Assembly (NCBI GenBank): GCA_037444305.1
Contig: JBBIMP010000023.1
Coordinates: 14,955-78,954 of the forward strand
Direction of reading: 5' to 3'
Length of the DNA stretch: 64,000 bases
From: JBBIMP01 sp037444305
Lineage (GTDB): Bacteria > Acidobacteriota > UBA6911
Under the pieces are notes generated by a model, which was not told where the DNA came from, ran no database searches, and was given only the letters and a program-made list of their open reading frames with translations. Numbering within the stretch: position 1 is the first letter of the stretch; each line of letters starts with the position of its first letter. Shown here piece by piece: positions 1 through 8,675 of the stretch. A program made the position numbers and the translations under genes.

Positions 1-134
1 CCCGCGCGGTGCGCCAGCCCTTCGTAGATCACCTCCGCATTGGGCTCGAAGCGGTTTTTGAAGAAATCGGTGAAGACGGCCGCAGAAGCCAGCCCGTCGA
101 AGCAATTGTCGTGAAAAAAGACCCTCAGTTTCAT
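1..134 (-). CDS. DHH-family phosphoesterase, N-terminal fragment (cut by window edge)
   Basis: The minus strand reads an open frame from an ATG at 134 to the window edge, about 44 residues. It begins MKLRVFFHDNCFDGLASAAV, which matches the start of DHH-type phosphoesterases, where the HDxCFDGxASA segment supplies metal-binding Asp and His residues. Family members hydrolyse phosphodiester bonds in small nucleotides or single-stranded nucleic acid; the substrate cannot be told from this piece. No strong ribosome binding site is visible. The remaining gene lies outside the window, so the assignment rests on one motif. Confidence 0.6.
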   Translation of the reverse strand, partial: MKLRVFFHDNCFDGLASAAVFTDFFKNRFEPNAEVIYEGLAHRA

Positions 135-283
135 CTGATCTTTCAAAGCACCGTTTGCGTGAATACCTTCCCGAATCCGAATCTCGCTTCTTGCAGTCAG
201 CGTCTGGGGGAGCGGATAAGAATTGGGAATGCTAACACAGGGGTTTTGGCCGCGCAAGAATGGGGAAGGCAGCGTTCCCTCTG

Positions 284-1462
284 CTAGCGGGACAGGATCA
301 GCTTGGCAATCGTCTGCAGCTGCATGTTCGACGTCCCTTCGTAAATCTTGCCGATCATCGCATCGCGGTAGTATTTCTCCACCGGGTATTCCCTCGTGTA
401 GCCGTACCCGCCGAAGATCTCGATCGCGAGGCCGGTGACGCGCGCCGCTGCCTGGGAGGAATAGTACTTGGCCATCGCTGCCTCCCGGACGAAGTTCTTC
501 CCGGCCATCTTCATCCTCGCGGCGTTGTAGACCATCAGCCTGGCCGCCTCCACCTCGGTCGCTGCCTTTGCCAGGTCGAACTGCACCCCCTGGAAGCTCG
601 CGATGGGCTTGCCGAACTGCACGCGTTCATTGGCATAACGCAGCGCGTGATCCAGGGCGCCCTGGGCCACGCCCACCATCTGCGCGCCAATCCCGATGCG
701 GCCCTCGTTCAGCGTTTCGATCGAAACCTTGTAGCCCTTCCCCACCTCCCCCAGCACCCTTTCTGCGGGCAGGAAGCAGTCCTCCAGGATCAGCTCGCAG
801 GTGGAGCTGGCCCGGATCCCCAGCTTGTCCTCCTTCTTTCCCACGCTGAATCCCGCGTCCTCCCGCTCGACGATAAACGCGGTGATTCCCCTGTAACCCT
901 TCTCCGGGTCGGCATTGGCAAACACGATGAAGATTCGCGCTTCGCCCGCGTTCGTGATCCACAGCTTCTGTCCGTTCAGGACGAAGCCTCCGTCCTTTTT
1001 CTCGGCCCTGGCGGCGAGCGCAAAGGCGTCGCTGCCCGACCCGGCCTCGGACAGGGCGTAGGCGCCCACGGTGTCGCTGCACAGGCGCGGCAGATACTCC
1101 CGCTTCTGCTCCTCCGTGCCCCAGCAGAGAATGGCGTTGTTCACCAGCGTGTTCTGCACATCCACGATGACCGCCGCCGAGGCATCGACCCGGGAGAGCT
1201 CCTCCACCGCCTGACACGCCATGAAAAAGCTGCCGCCGGCGCCGCCGTATTGCTCGGGGATGGCCACGCCCATCAGTCCGAGTTCGAACATCTGACGCAG
1301 CAGCCCTGCATCCATCCTGGCCTCCAGGTCCATCCTGGAAACGTGAGGGCCGATCTGCTCCTCCGCGAATCCCGCAACCGTCGATTTGAACAGCTCCTCC
1401 TCCTCGGACAGGAGCGTCAGGGGGAAGCGGGCGCCTGTGAGATTTCCGGTTTCCTCGTGCAT
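284..1462 (-). CDS. acyl-CoA dehydrogenase (short-chain/butyryl-CoA type)
   Basis: A 392-residue flavoprotein expected to oxidise acyl-CoA to trans-2-enoyl-CoA and pass electrons to an ETF. The sequence shows the FAD/substrate loop LSEAGSGSDAFALAARA, the second signature GGYGYTREYPVEKYYRDAM, and the YEGTSNMQ segment that carries the catalytic glutamate in short-chain members. Length matches the family (about 380-400). The ATG at 1462 is chosen because GGAGG lies 9 nt upstream; an in-frame extension to 1531 has no such site. No etfAB genes are adjacent. The chain-length preference is inferred only from the YEGTS motif. Confidence 0.93.
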   Translation of the reverse strand: MHEETGNLTGARFPLTLLSEEEELFKSTVAGFAEEQIGPHVSRMDLEARMDAGLLRQMFELGLMGVAIPEQYGGAGGSFFMACQAVEELSRVDASAAVIVDVQNTLVNNAILCWGTEEQKREYLPRLCSDTVGAYALSEAGSGSDAFALAARAEKKDGGFVLNGQKLWITNAGEARIFIVFANADPEKGYRGITAFIVEREDAGFSVGKKEDKLGIRASSTCELILEDCFLPAERVLGEVGKGYKVSIETLNEGRIGIGAQMVGVAQGALDHALRYANERVQFGKPIASFQGVQFDLAKAATEVEAARLMVYNAARMKMAGKNFVREAAMAKYYSSQAAARVTGLAIEIFGGYGYTREYPVEKYYRDAMIGKIYEGTSNMQLQTIAKLILSR

Positions 1463-1638
1463 GAATGTGAACCTCCGATCGTTTGATGTAAGAAGACCCG
1501 AACGTTTATAACACCAGCCTGCCGGGAACATCCAGCCCCAGAAGCGGCAAGACGGCTGCTGCCAGCCCCTCCTGTCCCGGCCCCGGATCCTCCTCCATCC
1601 TTTGCCGAATCAGGTAATTGTAAGAATGCGGGTCTCGT

Positions 1639-1667
1639 TTGACACTCCGCCCCGCAGTCCATATAAT
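1639..1667 (+). promoter_or_regulatory. consensus sigma70 promoter of the GWxTD gene
   Basis: TTGACA at 1639-1644 and TATAAT at 1662-1667 are separated by exactly 17 bp, a perfect match to the sigma70 consensus. The predicted start near 1674 leaves a leader of about 37 nt before the ATG at 1711. Confidence 0.85.
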
Positions 1668-1710
1668 TTTTTGTTCTGGGGGCGGGAAGCCCTCACACGG
1701 GGTGAAAACA

Positions 1711-3330
1711 ATGCGCAACAAGAGCTTTTTTCGTTTCTTCATCATGACTTTCGGCCTGACAGCCGTGTTCCTGGCGCCCGCTGCCGGCCTGGCCCAGAGA
1801 GGCAGGAACCAGCGCGAAATTGGACGATCGGAGTATTTCAAGAAGTGGCTGCAGGAGGATGTGGTCTACATCATCTCCGAAGAGGAGAAGAAGGTTTTCA
1901 AGGATCTCACCACCGACGAGGAGAGAGAGAAGTTCATCGAGCAGTTCTGGTTGCGCAGGGACACCGACCCTCGAACCCCCGACAACGAGTTCAAGGAAGA
2001 GCACTACCGGCGGATCGCCTATGCCAACGAGCGCTTCGCCTCCGGCATCCCGGGATGGAAAACCGACCGGGGACGCATTTATATCGCGTTCGGGGAGCCG
2101 GCACAGATCGAATCTCACCCCTCGGGCGGGAGCTACAACCGTGAGTTTCACGAGGGGGGCGGGTTCACCTCCGTGTACCCGTTCGAGCGCTGGCGGTACC
2201 GCTGGATCGAAGGCGTGGGCGATGACATCGAGATCGAGTTCGTCGACCGCTCCATGAGCGGCGAGTACAGGATCGCCCTCAGCCCCGAGGAAAAGGATGC
2301 GCTGCTGCACGTTCCTGGCGCGGGTCTCACGCTGCGGGAGGAGATGGGCCTCTCCACAAAAGCCGACAGGCCGTACTTCAACCCGTCCGCGGGCGACGAC
2401 CCCTCGATCGGCGGCTACATGCGCGCCAAGGACATGCCCTTCGAGCGCATGGAGCGGTATTTCAACCTGCAGCGTCCGCCGCAGATCAAGTTCGATGATC
2501 TGAAGGGCTTCGTCACCACACGCGTGACCTACAACCAGCTCCCCTACAACCTGCGCACCGACTTCATCCGGCTCTCCCCTGACAAGGTCCTGGTGCCCAT
2601 CACCGTGGAACTGGAGAACAAGAACCTGGAGTTCAAGCGGCAGCTCGATTTCAACCGCGCCGTGGTGAACGTCTACGGGCTGGTGACCAGCCTGACGGGA
2701 AGGATCATGGCGGAATTCGAGCACGAGATAACGGCCGAGTACACGGACCAGTTCTTCGAGCAGGGGAAGCAGAACCGCGCCATCTACCAGAAGGTCGTGG
2801 CCCTGCCCCCGGGACAGCGCTTCAAGCTGGACCTGGCGCTGAAGGATGTCAACAGCAACCGGACCGGCCTCCTGAGCCTGGGGATCAACGTTCCCAAGTA
2901 CGGCCAGGAGAACCTCCAAGCCAGCTCCATCATCCTGGCCAATTCGGTGACCGCCGTCCCGACCAACGCCGACCAGCTCGAACAGTTTGTCATCGGCGAC
3001 CTCAAGGTCCAGCCGAACGTCAAATCCGAGTACGTCAACGGCCAGTTCCTGATCCCGTACGTGCAGTTTTACAATGCCGCCGTGGACCAGACGACTCTGG
3101 AGCCCTCCCTGAGCCTCACCTACTCCATAAAAGCTGGAGGCAAGGTTCTGGACGAGTACGAGGACAGCGCCGGGCATTCGGTGCAGTTCTTCTCCGGGCA
3201 GAGGGTGGTGGCCATTGGCCGGATTCCGCTGAAGGACCTGCCGGCCGGGGAATACCAGCTCGAGGTGAAGGTCCTGGACCGCATCACGGGCCAGACGCTG
3301 GTCTCGGAAGCGGACTTCAAGGTCAGATAG
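1711..3330 (+). CDS. secreted GWxTD domain-containing protein
   Basis: A 539-residue protein. Residues 5-28 form a signal peptide ending in AAGLAQ. The GWKTD motif that names the family is at residues 115-119, followed by RGRIYIAFGEP; upstream is the typical region containing EREKFIEQFWLRRDTDPRTP. The C-terminal 250 residues look beta-rich. The biochemical role of GWxTD proteins is not established; they are abundant in Acidobacteriota and relatives. The start at 1711 is preferred over one at 1639 because only it places the signal peptide at the N-terminus, and GGGGTGA lies just upstream. It has its own strong promoter. Confidence 0.85.
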   Translation: MRNKSFFRFFIMTFGLTAVFLAPAAGLAQRGRNQREIGRSEYFKKWLQEDVVYIISEEEKKVFKDLTTDEEREKFIEQFWLRRDTDPRTPDNEFKEEHYRRIAYANERFASGIPGWKTDRGRIYIAFGEPAQIESHPSGGSYNREFHEGGGFTSVYPFERWRYRWIEGVGDDIEIEFVDRSMSGEYRIALSPEEKDALLHVPGAGLTLREEMGLSTKADRPYFNPSAGDDPSIGGYMRAKDMPFERMERYFNLQRPPQIKFDDLKGFVTTRVTYNQLPYNLRTDFIRLSPDKVLVPITVELENKNLEFKRQLDFNRAVVNVYGLVTSLTGRIMAEFEHEITAEYTDQFFEQGKQNRAIYQKVVALPPGQRFKLDLALKDVNSNRTGLLSLGINVPKYGQENLQASSIILANSVTAVPTNADQLEQFVIGDLKVQPNVKSEYVNGQFLIPYVQFYNAAVDQTTLEPSLSLTYSIKAGGKVLDEYEDSAGHSVQFFSGQRVVAIGRIPLKDLPAGEYQLEVKVLDRITGQTLVSEADFKVR

Positions 3331-3331
3331 C

Positions 3332-3348
3332 CGGCGGCTCTGCCGCCG
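3332..3348 (+). terminator. short GC hairpin after the GWxTD gene
   Basis: CGGCGGC-TCT-GCCGCCG forms a 7-bp perfect stem with a 3-nt loop immediately after the stop codon. No T-run follows, so termination is possible but not demonstrated. Confidence 0.35.
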
Positions 3349-3429
3349 CCGTCAGGGGAATCGCACGACCGGACCCCGGTTGAAACAATCAGCAACAGCA
3401 GAACCGCGGACAGGCCGAACCGTCCAACC

Positions 3430-4416
3430 ATGGATATTTCCGTCGTCATACCCACGTGGCGGGGAAAGCACCTCCTGGAGTCCTACCTGCCGTCGGTGAT
3501 TTCCGCCTGCGCCGCCTACTCCGAGGATTCCGGATTTGAGACGGAAATCGTAGTGGTCGAAGACTGCGGCGGCGACGGCACCCCGGAATGGCTCCGGGCC
3601 CAGGCACACCCGTTAGTCCGACTGCAAGAGCACGAGCGCAATCTCGGTTTCTGTGCCGCCTGCCAGACCGGCTTCGACTCGGCGCGCCATCCCCTGGTGC
3701 TGCTGCTCAACAACGACGTCCGCCTCCGGCAGGACTGCATCGCGCCGATGATGGAGCATTTCTCCGACCCGCAAACCTTCGCCGTGACCGGAAAGATCTT
3801 CAGCCAGGGTGAGGACGTTTTCTGCAACGGCGGCAAGCTGGCGCGGTTCCGCCGGGGCATGTGGAGCACCTGGGAGAATTACGACCTGCTCCCCGGCGTA
3901 AAGCCCGACCTTTCGCTGCTCTCGTTCACCGCCATCGGAGCCTTCTCGCTGTTCCACCGGAGGCGGTTCCTGGAGATCGGCGGCTTCGACCCGCTGACGG
4001 CCATGGTGGAGGACGTGGAAATCTCCTACCGCGGGTGGAAACGCGGATGGCTGATAAAATACGATCCGCGCGCCGTGGCCTATCACGACGCCAGCCAGAC
4101 CATGGACCAGAGGTACAGGCGCCGCGCGCTGGACAAGATCTCCCGCCGCAGCCGGATGCTCATGCACTGGATGCTCCTTCACGACCGCGGAATGTTCGGC
4201 CGGCACCTGCTTGCAGTCGCCGGCCGCTTCCTCGCGTGCTGGCTGTACCTCGACTGGCGCTTCTACTGGGCAATCTTTACCGGGCTGGGCAACCTGCCGG
4301 TCATCCTGCGCAAGCGGAGGGAGACGCGCCGCACCATGGAGCGCACCGACCGCGAATTGCTGGACCTGCTCTCCCGCTTCTACCAAACGGCTCCCATCGC
4401 GCCGCGCAAGGCCTGA
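3430..4416 (+). CDS. family 2 glycosyltransferase
   Basis: A 328-residue GT-A fold enzyme expected to transfer a sugar from a nucleotide donor to an acceptor glycan on the cytoplasmic face of the membrane. It starts MDISVVIPTWRGKHLLESYL, the usual nucleotide-binding beta-alpha unit, and has LLLNNDVRL near residue 97 as the DxD-like metal site and GGFDP...VEDVEISYRGWKRGW near residue 185 as the ED acceptor motif. A hydrophobic stretch around residues 258-282 may anchor it to the membrane. The downstream glycosyltransferase starts 2 nt after the stop, so the two are probably co-translated. The donor sugar cannot be deduced. Confidence 0.9.
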   Translation: MDISVVIPTWRGKHLLESYLPSVISACAAYSEDSGFETEIVVVEDCGGDGTPEWLRAQAHPLVRLQEHERNLGFCAACQTGFDSARHPLVLLLNNDVRLRQDCIAPMMEHFSDPQTFAVTGKIFSQGEDVFCNGGKLARFRRGMWSTWENYDLLPGVKPDLSLLSFTAIGAFSLFHRRRFLEIGGFDPLTAMVEDVEISYRGWKRGWLIKYDPRAVAYHDASQTMDQRYRRRALDKISRRSRMLMHWMLLHDRGMFGRHLLAVAGRFLACWLYLDWRFYWAIFTGLGNLPVILRKRRETRRTMERTDRELLDLLSRFYQTAPIAPRKA

Positions 4417-4418
4417 CC

Positions 4419-5177
4419 ATGGATCCCATATCAGCCACGCTCATCACGCTCGACGAGGAAGACAACATCGAAGAGGCGCTGAAATCGGTCTCCTGGGCCG
4501 ACGAAATCGTCGTCGTCGACGGCGGGAGCCGCGATGCCACCCTGGATATCTGCCGCCGGTATACGGACAGGATCTATCGCCGCGACTGGACGGGTTTCGT
4601 GGATCAGAAAAACCACGCTGTCGAGCGGGCCCGGCACGACTGGATCTTCTCGCTGGATGCCGATGAACGCGTTGGTCCGGAGCTCAAGGCTGAGATCGAA
4701 GCCCTGCGGGGCCCGGGTCCCAGGTTTGCCGGATACCGCATCCCCAGGGTGGCGCACTTCATGGGGCGCTGGATCCGCCACGGCGACTGGCACCCGGATC
4801 GCCAGCTCCGCCTGTTCGACCGCAGGCGCGGGCGGTGGTGCGGCGGCCGGGTGCACGAATCCGTGCAGGTCGACGGGGAATGCGGCATCCTGCGCGGCGA
4901 AATACTGCACTACACTTATCGCAGCCTCTCGGATTACCTGGACAGGCTCGAAACTTACTCCACGCTGGCGGCGCGGGATTACCAGGAAAGAGGAAAGGTG
5001 GCGACAGCCTGGAAGGTGGCGGCGAATCCTCCGGTTACCTTCCTCAAAGCCTACGTCCTCAAGCGCGGCTTCCTGGACGGGCTGCCGGGATTCATGGTGG
5101 CGTTCATGGGCTCCGTCTCGGTTTTCTTCAAGTATGCCAAGCTGCTCGAGTTGCAGCGGTCGCGCCGGGAGCGGTGA
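4419..5177 (+). CDS. family 2 glycosyltransferase, LPS-core WaaE/KdtX-like
   Basis: A 252-residue glycosyltransferase beginning MDPISATLITLDEEDNIEEA, with VVVDGGSRDAT, the DWIFSLDADERV metal-binding motif, and the RHGDWHPDRQLRLFDRRRGRW...VHESV segment typical of LPS-core beta-1,4-glucosyltransferases. The ATG at 4419 follows the preceding stop by 2 nt, arguing for translational coupling; a longer frame from 3861 overlaps the previous gene and is discarded. The C-terminus has a hydrophobic stretch (GFMVAFMGSVSVFFKYA). Its position before the rml genes fits a role in lipopolysaccharide or surface-glycan assembly. Confidence 0.88.
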   Translation: MDPISATLITLDEEDNIEEALKSVSWADEIVVVDGGSRDATLDICRRYTDRIYRRDWTGFVDQKNHAVERARHDWIFSLDADERVGPELKAEIEALRGPGPRFAGYRIPRVAHFMGRWIRHGDWHPDRQLRLFDRRRGRWCGGRVHESVQVDGECGILRGEILHYTYRSLSDYLDRLETYSTLAARDYQERGKVATAWKVAANPPVTFLKAYVLKRGFLDGLPGFMVAFMGSVSVFFKYAKLLELQRSRRER

Positions 5178-5192
5178 GGGCAGGAAAAAGCA

Positions 5193-5304
5193 TTACACGG
5201 AGTTCACGGAGAAGCACGGAGGTCCACGGAGAAAACCGCCGAATGCGGGGCAGCAAAAGCCCGCTCTCTGTGGTTCTCAGTGCTTCTCCGTGAACTCCGT
5301 GTAA
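5193..5304. repeat. perfect 25-bp inverted repeat, dispersed repeat family
   Basis: The arms at 5193-5217 and 5280-5304 are exact reverse complements, starting TTACACGGAGTTCACGGAG on the left and ending in its mirror image on the right, with a 62-nt spacer. It fills the gap between the glycosyltransferase and rmlA. Related partial copies are seen at 14898-14990 (CTCTCTGTGGTTC shared) and 31715-31739 (TTAACACGGAGATTCACGGA). Confidence 0.85.
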
Positions 5305-5397
5305 CCGCCTTTCGTTCCATTACCGCAAGCCTCCTGCCCCGGCTGTGCTATATTATCCGCTTTAATCCGGACCCCCATTGAACGAAAGGCCGTAATC

Positions 5398-6150
5398 ATG
5401 AAAGGAATCGTACTCGCGGGCGGGCTCGGCTCGCGGCTCAACCCGCTGACCAGGGTCACCAACAAGCACCTTCTCCCCATCTACCACAAGCCCATGATCT
5501 ACTACCCGATCGAGACGCTGGTGGCGGCGGGGATCCGCGACATCCTGATCGTCACCGGGGGCAAGAACGCCGGGCACTTCCTGGAGCTGCTGGGCAACGG
5601 CAAGCACTTCGGCCTGCACCACCTTAACTACACCTACCAGGAGGGGGAAGGCGGCATCGCCGCCGCGCTGTCGCTGGCCGAGTTCTTCGCCGACGAGGAA
5701 CCGGTCTGCGTGATCCTCGGGGACAACATCATCGAGGGGTCCATCGCGAAGTTCGTCCGGAACTTCGAACAGCAGGAAGGCGGCGCCCGCGTGCTGCTGA
5801 AGGAAGTCGAGGACCCGCAGCGCTTCGGCGTACCCGAGCTGCGGGGCGACGAAATCGTCCGCATCGAGGAGAAACCGGCGATCCCGGCATCGAATTACGC
5901 CATCACGGGGATCTACCTGTATGATCCCGAAGTGTTCCAGATCATTAAGACGCTGAAGCCGTCCGGGCGCGGGGAGCTGGAAATCACGGACGTGAACAAC
6001 GCCTACATCCGGAAGGGCCGGCTCCGGTACGACATCCTCGAGGGCTGGTGGACCGATGCCGGAACCTTTGAGTCCCTGCTGCGCGCCTCCACTCTCGTGT
6101 CCGATTTGATGCGCAGCCGCGGGGAGCAGGGCGAGTCCGGGAGCGATTAA
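5398..6150 (+). CDS. rmlA: glucose-1-phosphate thymidylyltransferase
   Basis: A 250-residue nucleotidyltransferase predicted to make dTDP-glucose from dTTP and glucose-1-phosphate, the first step toward dTDP-rhamnose. The N-terminus MKGIVLAGGLGSRLNPLT is the nucleotide-binding GGxGxR loop, followed by NKHLLPIYHKPMIYYPIETL and the metal-site LGDNII. At 250 residues it is shorter than the common 290-residue form and lacks the C-terminal extension. An extended -10-like TGTGCTATATT occurs at about 5343-5353. It is followed by rmlB (33 nt gap) and rmlD. Confidence 0.88.
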   Translation: MKGIVLAGGLGSRLNPLTRVTNKHLLPIYHKPMIYYPIETLVAAGIRDILIVTGGKNAGHFLELLGNGKHFGLHHLNYTYQEGEGGIAAALSLAEFFADEEPVCVILGDNIIEGSIAKFVRNFEQQEGGARVLLKEVEDPQRFGVPELRGDEIVRIEEKPAIPASNYAITGIYLYDPEVFQIIKTLKPSGRGELEITDVNNAYIRKGRLRYDILEGWWTDAGTFESLLRASTLVSDLMRSRGEQGESGSD

Positions 6151-6182
6151 AGGCGGAAGCCGTTCGAAGAAAGGGGGCTGAA

Positions 6183-7214
6183 TTGCGCCTGCTGATCACG
6201 GGCGGCGCCGGTTTCATCGGCGCCAACTTCACAAGGTTTGTCCTAAAGCGCCGTCCCGGCTACCGGGCGGTCGTCCTGGACAAGCTCACCTATGCCGGCA
6301 ACATGGAGAACCTGGCCGGGCTGGAAAAACACGCGGAATTCCGGTTCGTCCAGGGAGACATCTGCGATGCCGCGCTGGTGGATTCGGTTCTGCAGAGCGG
6401 GATCGACGCCGTGGTGCACTTCGCCGCCGAGTCGCACGTGGATCGCAGCATCCTCGACCCTTCGGAATTCGCCCGTACGAACGTGATGGGGACGCTCTGC
6501 CTGCTGGAAGCGTCGCGGAAAAACAGGGTGGGTCGGTTCATCCAGGTCTCGACCGACGAGGTCTACGGCAGCCTGGGCGAAACGGGAGCCTTCACGGAAT
6601 CCTCCCCGCTCGCCCCCAACAGCCCCTATGCCGCCAGCAAGGCGGGCGCCGACATGATGGTGCGAAGCTATCACCACACCTATGGCTTCCCCGCGCTCAC
6701 CACCCGCTGCTCCAACAACTACGGGCCCTTCCAGTTTCCCGAGAAGCTGCTTCCGCTGTTCATCACGAACGCCCTTTCGGGCATGAAGCTGCCGCTGTAC
6801 GGCGACGGGCTCTACATCCGGGACTGGATCCACGTGCGGGATCACTGCTCCGCGCTGGACCGGGTGCTCCACGACGGACGCGACGGCGAAGTATACAACA
6901 TCGGGGCGCGCCAGGAGATTTCCAACCTCGAGATTGCAAAGCTTCTGCTCAGCCTGCTGGGCGCGAGCGAGGACCTGATCACCTTCGTGAAGGACCGCCC
7001 GGGGCACGACCGGCGCTACGCCATCGATTCGTCCAAGATAGAGGGGGAACTTGGCTGGCGGCCCGAGATCCCCTTCCAGGAGGGCATCATAGAGACCGTC
7101 GACTGGTACCGCAACAACTCCGCCTGGGTGTCCAGGGTCCGAAGTGGGGAGTACCTCACCTACTACGACCGGATGTACAAGGACCGGCAGCGCACCCTGT
7201 CCGAACTCTCATGA
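6183..7214 (+). CDS. rmlB: dTDP-glucose 4,6-dehydratase
   Basis: A 343-residue short-chain dehydrogenase family enzyme that converts dTDP-glucose to dTDP-4-keto-6-deoxyglucose. It shows the NAD-binding GGAGFIGANF at residues 7-16, HFAAESHVDRSI, STDEVYGSLG with the catalytic Asp-Glu pair, and the YAASKAGAD catalytic Tyr/Lys motif. The start is TTG at 6183, supported by AGGGGG about 5 nt upstream and by placing the Rossmann strand at the N-terminus. It overlaps rmlD by 4 nt (ATGA). Confidence 0.95.
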   Translation: MRLLITGGAGFIGANFTRFVLKRRPGYRAVVLDKLTYAGNMENLAGLEKHAEFRFVQGDICDAALVDSVLQSGIDAVVHFAAESHVDRSILDPSEFARTNVMGTLCLLEASRKNRVGRFIQVSTDEVYGSLGETGAFTESSPLAPNSPYAASKAGADMMVRSYHHTYGFPALTTRCSNNYGPFQFPEKLLPLFITNALSGMKLPLYGDGLYIRDWIHVRDHCSALDRVLHDGRDGEVYNIGARQEISNLEIAKLLLSLLGASEDLITFVKDRPGHDRRYAIDSSKIEGELGWRPEIPFQEGIIETVDWYRNNSAWVSRVRSGEYLTYYDRMYKDRQRTLSELS

Positions 7215-8047
7215 ACATACTGGTCGTCGGCGCGCGGGGCATGCTGGGCACCGATCTGGTGCTCGAACTGCAGGCGCGGCACCAGGTCCGCGGCGTGGAC
7301 CTGCCCGAGTTCGACATGACCGACAGGGAGAAATGCCTCACTCTGGTCGGGGACCTCAAGCCGGAGGTCGTCATCAACTCGGCCGCCCTGACCGACGTCG
7401 ACTACTGCGAACTGCACGAGAACGAGGCTTTCCGTGTCAATGCCGATGGCGCCGGGAATCTTGCCGAGGCCTGCCGTATCGCCGGGGCCTTGCTGGTGCA
7501 CTACAGCACCGATTACGTCTTTGACGGCCGGCTGGGCCGCCCCTACCTGGAGGATGACAAGCCGAATCCCCTCAGCAGGTACGGCCGGTCGAAACTGCGC
7601 GCCGAAGAGCTCGTGCTGCTCCGCTGTCCCGCCCACCTCATCCTGCGCACCTCCTGGCTGTTCGGGCAAAACGGCAAAAACTTCATCCGGACGATCATCG
7701 GCGCGGCCCGCGAGGGGAAAGCGCTGCGCGTGGTAGACGACCAGAGGGGGAGCCCCACATACACCCGGGACCTCGCGGCTCACACCGCGATCCTGCTCGA
7801 GAGACGGGGCCTGGGCCTCTACCACGTAACCAACGGCGGTTCGTGCACCTGGCATGAACTGGCTTCGTATGCGGTCGGCCGGGCCGGGCTTGGCGTGCCG
7901 GTTGCCCCGGTGACCTCGGCCGAGTTTCCGCGGCCCGCACCCCGCCCGCGAAACTCTGTCCTGGCCAACGCCCGGCTGCAGCGGGAAGGCTTTCCTGCGA
8001 TGCGCCACTGGGCGGAAGCCGCCGCCGAGTACGTTGCCTCTGTCTGA
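7211..8047 (+). CDS. rmlD: dTDP-4-dehydrorhamnose reductase
   Basis: A 278-residue Rossmann-fold reductase predicted to perform the last step of dTDP-L-rhamnose synthesis. It begins MNILVVGARGMLGTDLVLEL, has NSAALTDVDYCE, STDYVFDG, and YGRSKLRAEE with the catalytic Tyr and Lys. It overlaps the rmlB stop by 4 nt, so the pair is translationally coupled. The 3,5-epimerase RmlC needed between RmlB and RmlD is not encoded in this window. Confidence 0.93.
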   Translation: MNILVVGARGMLGTDLVLELQARHQVRGVDLPEFDMTDREKCLTLVGDLKPEVVINSAALTDVDYCELHENEAFRVNADGAGNLAEACRIAGALLVHYSTDYVFDGRLGRPYLEDDKPNPLSRYGRSKLRAEELVLLRCPAHLILRTSWLFGQNGKNFIRTIIGAAREGKALRVVDDQRGSPTYTRDLAAHTAILLERRGLGLYHVTNGGSCTWHELASYAVGRAGLGVPVAPVTSAEFPRPAPRPRNSVLANARLQREGFPAMRHWAEAAAEYVASV

Positions 8048-8189
8048 TTCCCCCGGATTGTGCTATTTTCTAGCTTCCGGTCGGGGTTTTGGTTCCCGGC
8101 ATCAATCCGCTGCAGCTGGAGGCACGGCAAGTGCCGGTTAGGGCCCGGCCTGAGCGGATACTGTCCCCCTTTGGATCTAGCCCAAGAGT

Positions 8190-8657
8190 ATGAGCAAGCA
8201 GGGATCGGGCGAGAAACTCATCGCCTCCAACAAGAAGGCTTTTCACGACTACTTCATTCTCGAGAAAATCGAGGCCGGGATCTGCCTGCTCGGAACCGAG
8301 GTGAAGTCGCTCAGGGAGGGGCGGATCAATCTGAAAGACAGCTACGCGGCCATCCGGGACGGGGAGCCCTGGCTGATCAACTGTCACATCAGCCCCTACT
8401 CGCACGGCAACCGCGAAAACCACGAGCCCGCACGCACGCGCAAGCTTCTGCTGCACAGCGGGGAGATCCGAAAGCTGATCGGCAAAACGCAGGAAAAGGG
8501 CCTGACCCTGATCCCGTTGCGCGTATACCTCGTGCGTGGAAAGGTAAAGATCGAGCTGGGCCTTGCCCGCGGCAAGAAGCTCTACGACAAGAGGGAGTCG
8601 GAGCGCCGAAAGGAATCCGACAGGGAAGCAAGAATCGCCATGAAGGCACGGCGCTAA
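8190..8657 (+). CDS. smpB: SsrA-binding protein SmpB
   Basis: A 155-residue protein of normal SmpB length that binds tmRNA and delivers it to stalled ribosomes for trans-translation. It has NKKAFHDYFILEKIEAGICLLGTEVKSLREGRINLKDSYA, the usual tmRNA-binding barrel, and the basic C-terminal tail KLYDKRESERRKESDREARIA that mimics codon-anticodon contacts. The ATG at 8190 aligns with family N-termini. No tmRNA gene is visible in the window. pepA begins 18 nt downstream, so the two may share a transcript. Confidence 0.96.
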   Translation: MSKQGSGEKLIASNKKAFHDYFILEKIEAGICLLGTEVKSLREGRINLKDSYAAIRDGEPWLINCHISPYSHGNRENHEPARTRKLLLHSGEIRKLIGKTQEKGLTLIPLRVYLVRGKVKIELGLARGKKLYDKRESERRKESDREARIAMKARR

Positions 8658-8675
8658 GCCGTCCGGGAGAGACAA

